A DNA stretch of 11,752 nt from an uncultured Eubacteriales bacterium. Lineage in GTDB: Bacteria; Bacillota; Clostridia; Christensenellales; QALW01. Where the stretch lies: the NCBI GenBank assembly GCA_900552055.1, contig URYI01000052.1, positions 1 to 11,752 on the forward strand. Reading direction: 5' to 3'. The position numbers and the translations under genes are program-made. Within the stretch, counting starts at the first letter, position 1, and every line of letters begins with the position of its first letter. Positions 1 to 8,268 of this stretch are shown piece by piece. The notes under the pieces are model-generated. The model saw nothing but the letters and a program-made list of their open reading frames with translations. It was not told where the DNA came from and made no database searches.

Positions 1-12
1 GCGCCGCCCCCC
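1..12. repeat. Truncated copy (C) of the GC-rich cloverleaf element
   Basis: The window opens with GCGCCGCCCCCC. Its reverse complement, GGGGGGCGGCGC, matches the closing-stem strand of the complete element at 5840-5854 and the left strand of the copy at 11658. This is therefore the right edge of another cloverleaf element whose body lies outside the window. The next bases, TGAAAAGCGTTTTAG, end in a T-run and overlap the last codons of the hydrolase gene, as expected if the element sits in a terminator-like hairpin at the gene's 3' end. Only one strand of the stem is visible, so the fold cannot be checked here. Confidence 0.6.
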
Positions 13-29
13 TGAAAAGCGTTTTAGCC

Positions 30-1154
30 TCAATAGCAGTTCTTATCGTAATCCACCAGCAGCGCAAGCGTATTAGCAGAATACAACCGGGTAGTCCAAT
101 CATTAGGATGAGTCACGCCATTGCCGCATATTGCCGCATAATCCTTGCAGGCCGCTATATCGCTCCAGCACTTAAAAATATCACAGTACGCCACGCCTTC
201 CCGCTCCAGGTTCTTTTGAGGCGCAACCAGATCAGGCGTATAGGTAACATGCCCCGAAAAATGATTGGCCAATATCGGACCCATTAATATAACCTCGCAA
301 TCTGGGCACTTTTCCCGGACAGTCTCTATCATATATTCCAGCCGCCCGATAATATCCTTGATGCTGAAGCCTGCGCCGCAGTCATTATTGCCAAAGCCCA
401 GAAGCAGCAAATCAGGCTTTTCGTCCAAAACTCTTTCCTTAAAATTTTCTACCCCCCAGGTACTGGCCGTGCCCCCTACCGCATTATTGACCAGAGTTAT
501 CTCCGCGCCGTACAGCCTTTGCAGCTCCTGCCGGACTAATTCAGGATAGGAAGGCATAAAAGGCTCGCGGTTATACCAGCTGCTGGTATCGGCGCCAGTA
601 TGCGAACTGTCCCCGTAAACCACAAATTTAATATGCTTCCTATCGGTAAGCCGCTTTATGGTTTTAGGCAAAAGCGCCGGCTTATAGCTTTCGTTATACC
701 CCTTCCATTCCCGCGGGTCATAAGCGTAAGTGATATTTAAAGCCTTGTCCCAGAAAAAGGGACCTTCGCAGTACAGGCTCTGCCCTATCTGAGCGCGCTT
801 TAATTCATCAAAGCCATTAGGCGCTCCCGGCACAGGCACCAGCCCCTCTCCCCGCAGCTCGGCAGGCTCAAAATAAGGTATGCCCGAACCCGGCAGAAGT
901 TCTAAAGTCTGGGTATATTCATCCCAGCGCCAGTCTTTACCCCTAATGTACTCAATCTTTAAATCATTGCTCCGGAGACTTATTATCCGTTCAGGTTTAA
1001 AAAGCAGTCTGCCTCTTATATGTCCGCCAATATTTATAAAACACACCGACTCATTATACATTATATTGCCCATCCAAAAAGGGCGGGTCAAAGAAGGCAA
1101 ATCATCTTTCTCACACGCCTCCTGAGGCTCCTCATAACAAAAAAACTGTTTCAT
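30..1154 (-). CDS. SGNH/GDSL-family hydrolase, probable carbohydrate esterase
   Basis: This 374-aa protein has a C-terminal SGNH hydrolase domain, about residues 175-370. Visible blocks are GDSS at 181-184 (nucleophile Ser183), the glycine block NAVGG around 224-228, GNND at 255-258 (Asn257 of block III), and a late THPND with His349 as the likely catalytic histidine. The usual DxxH acidic residue is not obvious: the sequence before His349 is GNGVT, so the triad may be a dyad or use another acid. Residues 1-170 look like a beta-rich accessory domain, as in two-domain acetylxylan or rhamnogalacturonan esterases. No signal peptide is seen, suggesting a cytoplasmic enzyme that deacetylates imported oligosaccharides (inference). 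The start was chosen because GGGAG lies 9 nt upstream; an in-frame extension to 1187 has no such site. A terminator-like hairpin separates it from yajC. Substrate is unknown. Confidence 0.82.
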   Translation of the reverse strand: MKQFFCYEEPQEACEKDDLPSLTRPFWMGNIMYNESVCFINIGGHIRGRLLFKPERIISLRSNDLKIEYIRGKDWRWDEYTQTLELLPGSGIPYFEPAELRGEGLVPVPGAPNGFDELKRAQIGQSLYCEGPFFWDKALNITYAYDPREWKGYNESYKPALLPKTIKRLTDRKHIKFVVYGDSSHTGADTSSWYNREPFMPSYPELVRQELQRLYGAEITLVNNAVGGTASTWGVENFKERVLDEKPDLLLLGFGNNDCGAGFSIKDIIGRLEYMIETVREKCPDCEVILMGPILANHFSGHVTYTPDLVAPQKNLEREGVAYCDIFKCWSDIAACKDYAAICGNGVTHPNDWTTRLYSANTLALLVDYDKNCY

Positions 1155-1185
1155 GCTCTTTTTCTCCCTATATATGCCGTGCGGC

Positions 1186-1218
1186 AAAATAAAAAAGGAC
1201 AGTCTAAAAAAACCGCCC
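1186..1218 (-). terminator. Probable intrinsic terminator after yajC
   Basis: Read on the minus strand, the arm GGGCGG (1213-1218) pairs with CTGTCC (1197-1202), including two G-U pairs and extendable by two A-U pairs. A T-rich run TTTTTTATTTT (1186-1196) follows. It lies 19 nt after the yajC stop and ahead of the hydrolase ribosome binding site. It probably separates the tgt-yajC transcript from the hydrolase gene. The stem is weak, so read-through is likely. Confidence 0.5.
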
Positions 1219-1236
1219 TTGAAACTTAACAGCCGC

Positions 1237-1608
1237 TTACTGCTTGTCCGCGTTCATTTCCGCTTCCTTTTTGCTCAAATCTTCAGCATCGTCGTCATAT
1301 TCAACCACCGCTACATACTGCGTATTAAACACAAGAGGGGTTTTGGACGCGCCTATCTCAATGGTTACAATGTCGTCCTTAACTTCGCTTACAGTGCCGT
1401 AAATACCGCAGCTCATCATAACTCTGTCGCCCGTCTTAAGATTCTTGCGGCGCTCGGCCATCATCTTATTATACTTTCTCTGCTTCCTCCCGCTGAACCA
1501 CATAAGCGCAATAAGAATCGCCATTATAACCACCATGGTTATAAGCCCCTGATACGGGCTTGCGGCGGTCGTACCTGTCGTACCAGACAGCAATCCGAAC
1601 ATATTCAT
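1237..1608 (-). CDS. yajC: YajC, preprotein translocase accessory subunit
   Basis: This 123-aa protein is a small single-pass membrane protein that associates with the SecDF part of the Sec translocase. One transmembrane segment spans about residues 20-38. It is followed by a strongly basic stretch (RKQRKYNKMMAERRKNLK) and then the family's small beta domain with LKTGDRVMMSCGIYGTV at 57-73, a recognisable YajC signature. The acidic tail from about 104 is variable in the family. Length is normal. The start has a strong AGGTGAGG-type ribosome binding site about 8 nt upstream. It lies 66 bp downstream of tgt on the same strand, the common bacterial tgt-yajC order, and probably shares the tgt promoter. 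No secD or secF follows here; a hydrolase does. Confidence 0.95.
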   Translation of the reverse strand: MNMFGLLSGTTGTTAASPYQGLITMVVIMAILIALMWFSGRKQRKYNKMMAERRKNLKTGDRVMMSCGIYGTVSEVKDDIVTIEIGASKTPLVFNTQYVAVVEYDDDAEDLSKKEAEMNADKQ

Positions 1609-1647
1609 ACTCTACCTCACCTTTCAGTATATTAAAATAATAATAAT

Positions 1648-1674
1648 TGATTTTACGCTTTTACGCAACTAAAA

Positions 1675-1677
<3 letters not shown>
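1648..1677 (-). other. Inverted repeat at the tgt stop codon
   Basis: On the minus strand TGATTTTA and TAAAATCA form a perfect 8-bp inverted repeat with a 14-nt spacer. It begins at the TGA stop of tgt and is followed by an AT-rich stretch in the tgt-yajC gap. It could be a weak attenuator or processing site between the two genes. The stem is AT-rich and no clean T-tract follows, so a full terminator is unlikely. Confidence 0.25.
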
Positions 1678-2943
<1,266 letters not shown>

Positions 2944-3006
2944 TTACTTAATTTTCTGCGTTATCCTCAATCGGAGTACGCCCAGCCCCCTTCTTTTGCC
3001 TTTAAA

Positions 3007-3183
3007 ATGAAGAACTTCCCTCGGTCTGAGCTCTCAGAGTCAAGCCGCATGAAATTTGCGTACTGCAAGGAGTTTGAACGGCGCGTACTGGACGTGCGCA
3101 AAATAAAAGCAATGCGGCAGGCCGCAAATTGCATGTATCACTATCGTGCAGTTCCTTATAAACCTGGGATAATATTTTCTTAA
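3007..3183 (+). CDS. Doubtful 58-aa open reading frame, function unknown
   Basis: This is an ATG-to-TAA frame of 58 codons in the otherwise empty stretch between the tgt promoter and the spore-type operon. The predicted peptide is basic and rich in Arg, Lys and Tyr (for example EFERRVLDVRKIKAMRQAA at about residues 23-41). It has no membrane segment and no family I recognise. No ribosome binding site precedes ATG 3007 or the internal ATG 3049, which argues against translation. A small hairpin, GCGGC/GCCGC, lies inside it at 3114-3125. It may be a decayed gene fragment or chance. Confidence 0.17.
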   Translation: MKNFPRSELSESSRMKFAYCKEFERRVLDVRKIKAMRQAANCMYHYRAVPYKPGIIFS

Positions 3184-3200
3184 AACACTCTGATAAAGCG

Positions 3201-3229
3201 TCACATAAGCCCCGGCCGGCGCATATATA
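3201..3229 (+). promoter_or_regulatory. Possible sporulation-sigma (SigE/SigK-like) promoter
   Basis: The box CATATATA at 3222-3229 resembles the mother-cell -10 consensus (CATAnnnTA or CATACAAT-like). TCACATA at 3201-3207 lies 14 nt upstream as a loose -35. No good SigA promoter is visible just upstream of the operon. The match is partial, and the main support is the spore-type content of the genes downstream. Confidence 0.22.
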
Positions 3230-3276
3230 AATATCAGCGGCAGACCCTGCCCAAAAATTAAAAGAGGTGATGATAT

Positions 3277-3747
3277 TTGCGATTCAGAGGCAGACCTCAG
3301 TACTTTGTGCAGCAGCAGCCAATCGCACAGCCCGCGCTGGCCCCTCAAGCGCCCGACCAGCCGGGATATTTGCTGATTCAGGTTTCTACGGCCCAGGGTG
3401 CAATACCCATTCCCGGAGCTTCCATAGTAATTTCCATCGGGGATGACCTTATTTACAATCTAACCACCGATGCGGAAGGCAAAAGCATTACAATGACCAT
3501 TATGGCGCCCTCGTCAGAGCTTTCCCAGCAGCCCAGCGAACTGGCGCGCCCCTATTCAATATGCGACGCAACCGTCTACTTCCCAGGATACTATACAAAT
3601 ATATATAAAAACGTGCAGATATTCCCCGGTATAACCTCTCTGCAAAACGTATTTCTTATCCCGTTGCCTGAAAGCCAGCAGAATGAACGGCTCACCATAG
3701 TTTATGACGCCAGTGAGCACAGCTTATATGAGGAAGGAGCTGAATAA
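3277..3747 (+). CDS. Carboxypeptidase regulatory-like beta-sandwich protein, first gene of spore-type operon
   Basis: The 156-aa protein begins with a Gln/Pro-rich tail (residues 9-29, FVQQQPIAQPALAPQAP). A compact domain follows that resembles the carboxypeptidase D regulatory (transthyretin-like) fold: GYLLIQVSTAQGAIPIPGASI at 30-50, a TDAEGKS turn at 64-70, and a late FPGYYTNIYKNVQIFPG strand pair at 102-118. There is no signal peptide or membrane segment. The start is a TTG; it is supported by AGGTGA ending 6 nt upstream, and no ATG gives the full domain. The next gene begins 3 nt after its stop, so the two are surely cotranscribed. It is probably a non-catalytic structural or adaptor protein that assembles with the two peptidoglycan-binding proteins downstream (inference from context). 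The family call is by fold pattern and is moderately sure. Confidence 0.8.
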   Translation: MRFRGRPQYFVQQQPIAQPALAPQAPDQPGYLLIQVSTAQGAIPIPGASIVISIGDDLIYNLTTDAEGKSITMTIMAPSSELSQQPSELARPYSICDATVYFPGYYTNIYKNVQIFPGITSLQNVFLIPLPESQQNERLTIVYDASEHSLYEEGAE

Positions 3748-3750
3748 TCA

Positions 3751-5166
3751 ATGCCCATAGTACCCTATGTTCCGGTAGATATAACCGTTCATCTAGGCCG
3801 GCCAGAGCGGGATGCCCGCAATGTCACCGTCAGTTTTCCCGATTACATAAAGAATGTCGCATCAAGCGAAATATATCCTACCTGGCCCGAATCAGCCATA
3901 AGAGCCAACATCTACTGCCAGATTTCCTTTGCCCTGAACAGGATTTATACCGAATGGTACCCCAGCCAAGGCTATGATTTTGATATAACAAGCTCTACCG
4001 CCTTTGACCAGTTTTTCGTAGAGGGGCGGGACACCTTTGAAAATATAAACACCATAGTGGACGAAATATTCAATAACTATCTGCGCCGGCCGGGCCAGCT
4101 CCAGCCCTTCTTCGCCCAATACTGCAACGGGGTTTCAGTAACCTGCGCCGGCCTCTCCCAATGGGGCACCGTAGACCTGGCAAAAAGAGGATATACGCCC
4201 TACCAGATACTTACATATTATTACGGCGACAACCTGGAAATTGTATACGACGCCCCTATTTACCGCGGCGTCCCCTCCTATCCCGGCACAGCCTTTAGGC
4301 TGGGGGACCGCGGGGACAACGTCACCCTCATTCAGCGGCGCTTAAATGTGGTAAGCAATAGTTATCCGGGAATAAATAAAGTGGTTGCAGACGGCATATT
4401 CGGGGAAAAAACCCAGGAGGCGGTAAAAAAATTCCAGGAAATTTTCGAGTTAACGCCAGACGGGATAGTGGGCAAAGCTACATGGTATAAATTAGGCTTT
4501 GTTACCGCCAACGTGCTGCGCCTGGCAGAATTGGATTCCATAGGCCTTTCCTTTTCGGGTGAATCCCAGCAGTTTAAAAGGGAATTGTCCCTCGGAAACG
4601 CAGGGAACGACGTAAGAGTCATGCAGTATTTTCTCAATACGGTATCCGAATTCATACAGGCCGTACAGCCCGCGCCGTTGAAGGGCGTTTTTGACCAGGA
4701 GACGCAGAATTCCCTGATCTCCTTCCAGCGATTCAAGGGCCTGCCCCAGACGGGAGTGCTGACCCTGCCGGTATTTGAGAGTTTGTATAATGAATATGTC
4801 GGAATAATACTCACCATCCCGCGCTCGTACGGCGGCTTTGACGCCGCGCCCTATCCAGGCTTCATACTTAGATTAGGCATGACCGGGCGGGAGATAGAAG
4901 CGCTGAACACATATCTGCTGCAAATTTCCACGGTATTCCCCGAAATACCAAAGCTTATTCCGGACGACGTATTTGACACTTACACCCGTGCAGCAGTAAT
5001 AGCCTTTCAGAACCTTTTCGGTCTCAACCCCGACGGTATCGTTGGACCTGAAACCTGGAACAAAATTACCGAGATTTACACCGATATAGTTGCCAGCAAT
5101 CTCAGGCGGGCGGAACAGGCTCCGGGGGTAAGCCTGATGATGGACGAACAGGAGGAGATAATCTAA
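3751..5166 (+). CDS. SpoIID/LytB-like domain with three peptidoglycan-binding domains
   Basis: In this 471-aa protein, residues 34-165 match the SpoIID/LytB lytic transglycosylase pattern. VASSEIYPTWPESAIRANIY at 36-55 corresponds to the SpoIID segment holding its catalytic glutamate (Glu40 by position). GLSQWGTVDLAKRGYTPYQI at 134-153 is the characteristic C-terminal motif. Three PG_binding_1 repeats follow, at about 182-247 (RLGDRGDN...DGIFGEKT...DGIVGKATW), 279-347 (SLGNAGND...GVFDQET) and 373-441 (RLGMTGRE...DGIVGPETW); the middle one is more diverged. No signal peptide or membrane anchor is seen, unlike classical SpoIID, so the protein may act in the mother-cell cytoplasm as a spore coat or cortex component rather than be secreted (inference). 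It lies 3 nt after the preceding gene and overlaps the next by one base (TAATG). Whether the SpoIID-like domain is still catalytic is uncertain. Confidence 0.88.
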   Translation: MPIVPYVPVDITVHLGRPERDARNVTVSFPDYIKNVASSEIYPTWPESAIRANIYCQISFALNRIYTEWYPSQGYDFDITSSTAFDQFFVEGRDTFENINTIVDEIFNNYLRRPGQLQPFFAQYCNGVSVTCAGLSQWGTVDLAKRGYTPYQILTYYYGDNLEIVYDAPIYRGVPSYPGTAFRLGDRGDNVTLIQRRLNVVSNSYPGINKVVADGIFGEKTQEAVKKFQEIFELTPDGIVGKATWYKLGFVTANVLRLAELDSIGLSFSGESQQFKRELSLGNAGNDVRVMQYFLNTVSEFIQAVQPAPLKGVFDQETQNSLISFQRFKGLPQTGVLTLPVFESLYNEYVGIILTIPRSYGGFDAAPYPGFILRLGMTGREIEALNTYLLQISTVFPEIPKLIPDDVFDTYTRAAVIAFQNLFGLNPDGIVGPETWNKITEIYTDIVASNLRRAEQAPGVSLMMDEQEEII

Positions 5167-5732
5167 TGAGCGAACAGCAGGCGGCACAGCTAAAGGAAGC
5201 GGAATACAAAAGAGCGGTCGGCGACTTGCAGTCCTTTCTGCGCAGGCTGAGCCATACATATGTTACCATTCCCTATCTTGTCAGCGACGGAATTTTCGGG
5301 GAACGCACCAAAGCGGCCGTGGAAGAATTTCAGAGGCTTATGGGAATGCCGGTAACGGGAGTAGTAAATACCCAGACATGGAACGCAATAGTGAGCGAAA
5401 TGCATGCATCTGAAAATGTGAAGGCCAAAGCCGCACCCGCTTACTTTTTTCCCCGCCTGAGCACATTTTCGGCAGGGGACAGCGGCGATGCGGTTTACGC
5501 AGCCCAGATTATGCTCAAAAATCTTGCGGGGCTTTACCGCAATTTATCTGATGTAGACATAACAGGCAAAATGGATGATAAAACAATAGAGGCCCTCAAA
5601 AGGCTTCAGGCCCGGAGCAATACCGAGGTATGCGGAGAATTGAACAAGGAAACCTGGGGACATCTATGCAGATTCTACGAGCTGCATCTGGATTTAATAC
5701 ATCCGCTCCGCCGCAGACATGATAATAAATAA
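5166..5732 (+). CDS. Protein with two peptidoglycan-binding domains
   Basis: This 188-aa protein has two PG_binding_1 domains. The first, about residues 15-75, keeps VSDGIFGERTKAAVEEFQ (39-56) and the TGVVNTQTW end (64-72). The second, about 97-168, starts at LSTFSAGDSGDAVYAAQ and ends at GELNKETW, and is more diverged. There is no catalytic domain, signal peptide or membrane segment; the tail (LRRRHDNK) is basic. The start is firm: AGGAGGAG lies 8 nt upstream and the ATG overlaps the previous stop as TAATG, giving translational coupling. It probably partners the SpoIID-like protein on peptidoglycan or spore cortex (inference). It is the last gene of the operon; a cloverleaf element lies 83 bp downstream. 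Confidence 0.88.
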   Translation: MSEQQAAQLKEAEYKRAVGDLQSFLRRLSHTYVTIPYLVSDGIFGERTKAAVEEFQRLMGMPVTGVVNTQTWNAIVSEMHASENVKAKAAPAYFFPRLSTFSAGDSGDAVYAAQIMLKNLAGLYRNLSDVDITGKMDDKTIEALKRLQARSNTEVCGELNKETWGHLCRFYELHLDLIHPLRRRHDNK

Positions 5733-5815
5733 AATATTTAATTATAGCATGTGCAAATAAAACAGCCCTCTATTTACCCAAGCGCCTGCGGCCATAAAGA
5801 GACATATCAGGCTCA

Positions 5816-5957
5816 GGGCCAGACTGAAAAAAGGGCCAAGGGGGGCGGCGTTTACGGCCGGGTACCCCGGCCGCCTGACGGGCCTCCGGCCCGGCAGGGG
5901 CAGAGCGAAGCTCTGCCTAAACGCCGCCCCCCTCGACCCCTTTTTTCAGTCTGGCCC
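5816..5957. repeat. Complete cloverleaf palindromic element (copy A)
   Basis: The outer arms, GGGCCAGACTGAAAAAAGGG (5816-5835) and its exact complement (5938-5957), enclose a 15-bp perfect closing stem (5840-5854 with 5918-5932; left strand GGGGGGCGGCGTTTA). Three hairpins fill the inside: 5855-5873 (8 bp, loop TAC), 5874-5898 (10 bp plus one A-G mismatch, loop TCC) and 5899-5917 (8 bp, loop GAA). All bases inside the closing stem belong to one of the hairpins, so the fold is an exact three-arm cloverleaf. The outer arms have a terminator-like A-tract, G/C stem and T-tract. It lies between the convergent ends of the peptidoglycan-binding operon and araD. Role unknown: mobile element, terminator or both. 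Confidence 0.9.
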
Positions 5958-6034
5958 CTAAATGCTCCTTACTCTCTAAGAGTAGTCAGCACAAATATGA
6001 AAATATGAAGATCTGCAATCTAATAATAACCGCT

Positions 6035-6070
6035 AAAACGCCTATTTGCCCTGCCCGTAATAGGCGTTTT
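6035..6070. terminator. Bidirectional terminator overlapping the araD 3' end
   Basis: AAAACGCCTATT (6035-6046) and AATAGGCGTTTT (6059-6070) form a perfect 12-bp stem with a 12-nt loop, flanked by A and T runs in both directions. On the minus strand it covers the last araD codons and its TAG stop, so one stretch serves as both coding sequence and terminator. On the plus strand it would stop any transcript that passed element A. Confidence 0.75.
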
Positions 6071-6731
6071 TGCCGTGCTTGCGCAGAAAATGCCTGTCCA
6101 GCAGCTCCTGCTGCATAGGTTCAAGCTTGCCCAGGCTCCTGGTATAATAAGCCATCATGGCTATTTCCTCCAATACCACCGCATTATGCACGGCTTCTTC
6201 GGCATCCTTACCCCATGTGAACGGGCCGTGGCTGTTTACCAGCACTCCGGGCATATTAGAAGGATTCATTCCCTCAAAGGTTTCCACAATTACCTTACCC
6301 GTATTCAGCTCATACTCCCCGCGTATTTCGTCATTGGTCATCTTCCGGGTACACGGAACCGCGCCGTAAAAATAATCGCCGTGAGTAGTGCCGTAAGCGG
6401 GTATATCCATCCCCGCCTGGACCCATATGGCCGCCCAGCGCGAATGGGTATGCACTATTCCTCCTATGTCCCCAAAATTTCTGTATAATTCAAGATGGGT
6501 GGGCGTATCCGAGGAGGGGCGCAGATTCCCCTCGGCTTTAGTCCCGTCCAGGCGCATTACCACCATATCGTCAGGGCCCATGCTCTCGTAATCCACTCCC
6601 GAAGGCTTAATAACCACCAAACCGCGCTCCCTGTCTATAGCCGAAGCGTTTCCCCAGGTAAAAGTCACCAGCCCGTAATGGGGCAGCAGCATATTAGCTT
6701 CATATACCTTTTGCTTTAGCTGTTCAAGCAT
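6042..6731 (-). CDS. araD: L-ribulose-5-phosphate 4-epimerase
   Basis: This enzyme converts L-ribulose 5-phosphate to D-xylulose 5-phosphate by retro-aldol/aldol chemistry on a divalent metal, the step that joins L-pentose catabolism to the pentose phosphate pathway. At 229 aa it matches the AraD/UlaF/SgbE class II aldolase family (about 230 aa). Seen are TWGNAS (25-30), KPSGVDY (42-48), RPSSDTPTH (71-79, with Asp75), [11 protein letters not shown] (90-100, metal ligands His94 and His96), THGDYFYG (116-123), NSHGPFTWG (166-174, metal ligand His168) and the C-terminal NAYYGQ. The ribosome binding site AAGGA lies about 9 nt upstream of the ATG, inside the 20-nt gap after the kinase gene. It is the last gene of the pentose operon. 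With this kinase and 3-epimerase, its likely physiological counterpart is the UlaF/SgbE-type enzyme rather than arabinose use. Confidence 0.95.
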   Translation of the reverse strand: MLEQLKQKVYEANMLLPHYGLVTFTWGNASAIDRERGLVVIKPSGVDYESMGPDDMVVMRLDGTKAEGNLRPSSDTPTHLELYRNFGDIGGIVHTHSRWAAIWVQAGMDIPAYGTTHGDYFYGAVPCTRKMTNDEIRGEYELNTGKVIVETFEGMNPSNMPGVLVNSHGPFTWGKDAEEAVHNAVVLEEIAMMAYYTRSLGKLEPMQQELLDRHFLRKHGKNAYYGQGK

Positions 6732-6751
6732 AACTATACATCCTTTCCGCG

Positions 6752-8248
6752 CTATTTTATCTGGCTGTAAAAATTCGCCAGCGCTTTATAACGCCTGTAT
6801 TTTTCCATATATATTTTATGCATTTGCAATTCCGGCTGTATGACGGCTTTAACTTTTACCATATGCCCGGCCGCATCAGCATAATCTTTATATTGCCCGG
6901 CGCATACCGCCGCCGCCATTGCGCAGCCCAACGCCCCCAGCTCCTTTGTATTTACAACTTCCAGCGGAATACCGATTATATCGGCAAATATCTGGAGCCA
7001 CACTTCCGAATTTACCACCCCGCCGGCAATACGCACCGCCTCAGGCCGTTCCCTTCTGTCTAAAAGCTTTTCGATATGGCTCAGATGGGAAAAAGCCACT
7101 CCTTCATAAACCGCCCTTACAATATCCGCTCTTGAAGCGTCCCCAGTTATGCCTGCAAAGCATGCGCCGTTGCAGCCGGGATAATTTGTACCATATAAAA
7201 AGGGCAGAAATATGATATCCGAAACAGGAGCGCTCTTTACCGCCTGGTTTATATAATCATACACCGGCTCGCCGCATACGCTCGCAGCGTCCCGCTCCTC
7301 TTTAAAGAAATTATCTATCACCCATTCCAGATTGCCCGCGGAAGTAGGGCTGCTCTCCTCTATTAAATAATAGCCCGGAATACAAAAAAGGGAATTCAGC
7401 GTGCTGCCGTCAGCAGGCACGGGTTTTTCCGAAATATATTCGTTTATGCTCCATATCCCGGTTATTGCACATAACTTTTCAGGACTGCTCACGTCCATGG
7501 CTATGGCACAGGCGTCTATATCAAACATGCCGCCGCATACGGGCGTTCCTTCTTCCAGGCCGGTTATTTCAGCGGCTTCAGCAGTAATATATCCGCAGTT
7601 TTCATAAGAGCGCTTCAGCTTGGGCAGGCAGTCCATCATTTCTTCCAGCCCCCAAAGCTTTAGCAGCTCAATGTCAAAAGAGCGCGTAACAAGATTCATA
7701 AGGCTGGTGCCGGAATAATCAGTTTCTTCAGCGTTTGCCTGATTGGTCAGCATAAAGCGTATATAATCCTTGGCCTCAAATACCCATTTTATATTTGAAT
7801 ATACTTCCGGCTCCTTTTCCTTAAGCCAGGCTAATAGAGCCGCCGGCTGGCACTCTATGACGTTTTGCAGAGTCTTTTCCCTGGCTTTAAGGGCGGTGCC
7901 GTCTTTTCTCCAGCGTTCCACTATCTCCATAGCACGGTGGTCAGTAGAAGCAACAGCGTTATAAATGGGTCCATCTTCCTTGCCCCAGAGATACAGCCCT
8001 TTGCCGTGGCCAGTGCATCCCACTCCGGCTATATCCGCGCTGTCCACCCCCGCTTTAACAACCGCCCGGCTTATAGTATGAGCCGTAATCTGCCAAAGCT
8101 GAAGCATATCCCGCTCAAAATAGCCCTTCTGTGGGGTCAGCACAGGGGTATTTTCAGAAGCAGAAGCCATTTCCCTGCCGTTCTGGTCAAAAAGCGCGGC
8201 CTTAGTAACCGTTCCGCCGTTATCCACGCCCAAAAAATACTGAGCCAT
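6752..8248 (-). CDS. lyxK: L-xylulose kinase (FGGY family)
   Basis: The predicted reaction is phosphorylation of L-xylulose to L-xylulose 5-phosphate. The 498-aa protein has the two-domain FGGY kinase fold: [13 protein letters not shown] near the N-terminus (5-17, phosphate binding), GGMFD (239-243, catalytic base Asp243), and [18 protein letters not shown] (406-423, the second FGGY signature). Several stretches agree with E. coli LyxK as I recall it: GKGLYL (83-88), [10 protein letters not shown] (104-113), [11 protein letters not shown] (300-310), FLPFLYG (347-353) and [11 protein letters not shown] (382-392). The length also equals LyxK. The start is ATG 8248, with GGAGG 8 nt upstream; a TTG at 8263 in the same frame would consume that site. 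It follows the 3-epimerase gene by 20 nt and precedes araD by 20 nt. L-ribulose or D-xylulose as substrate cannot be fully excluded. Confidence 0.9.
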   Translation of the reverse strand: MAQYFLGVDNGGTVTKAALFDQNGREMASASENTPVLTPQKGYFERDMLQLWQITAHTISRAVVKAGVDSADIAGVGCTGHGKGLYLWGKEDGPIYNAVASTDHRAMEIVERWRKDGTALKAREKTLQNVIECQPAALLAWLKEKEPEVYSNIKWVFEAKDYIRFMLTNQANAEETDYSGTSLMNLVTRSFDIELLKLWGLEEMMDCLPKLKRSYENCGYITAEAAEITGLEEGTPVCGGMFDIDACAIAMDVSSPEKLCAITGIWSINEYISEKPVPADGSTLNSLFCIPGYYLIEESSPTSAGNLEWVIDNFFKEERDAASVCGEPVYDYINQAVKSAPVSDIIFLPFLYGTNYPGCNGACFAGITGDASRADIVRAVYEGVAFSHLSHIEKLLDRRERPEAVRIAGGVVNSEVWLQIFADIIGIPLEVVNTKELGALGCAMAAAVCAGQYKDYADAAGHMVKVKAVIQPELQMHKIYMEKYRRYKALANFYSQIK

Positions 8249-8268
8249 ACTTAATTCCTCCAACGCGG

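Noticed and set aside
1153..1635. 160-codon plus-strand frame over yajC
   Set aside because: It is antisense to yajC, has a His/Arg-rich low-complexity translation, and has no ribosome binding site or domain.
3040..3348. 102-codon minus-strand frame overlapping the start of the spore-type operon
   Set aside because: It overlaps the well-supported TTG start and first codons of the plus-strand gene, has no recognisable domain, and an odd Cys/His/Tyr-rich composition.
5840..5932. Cloverleaf fold considered as a tRNA gene
   Set aside because: There is no T-loop GTTCGA, no anticodon-size loop and no CCA end. Loops are 3 nt and stems far too GC-rich.
5751..6008. 85-codon plus-strand frame through element A
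   Set aside because: It runs straight through the palindromic cloverleaf. The translation is Pro/Arg/Gly-rich because of the GC-rich repeat and has no protein-like features.
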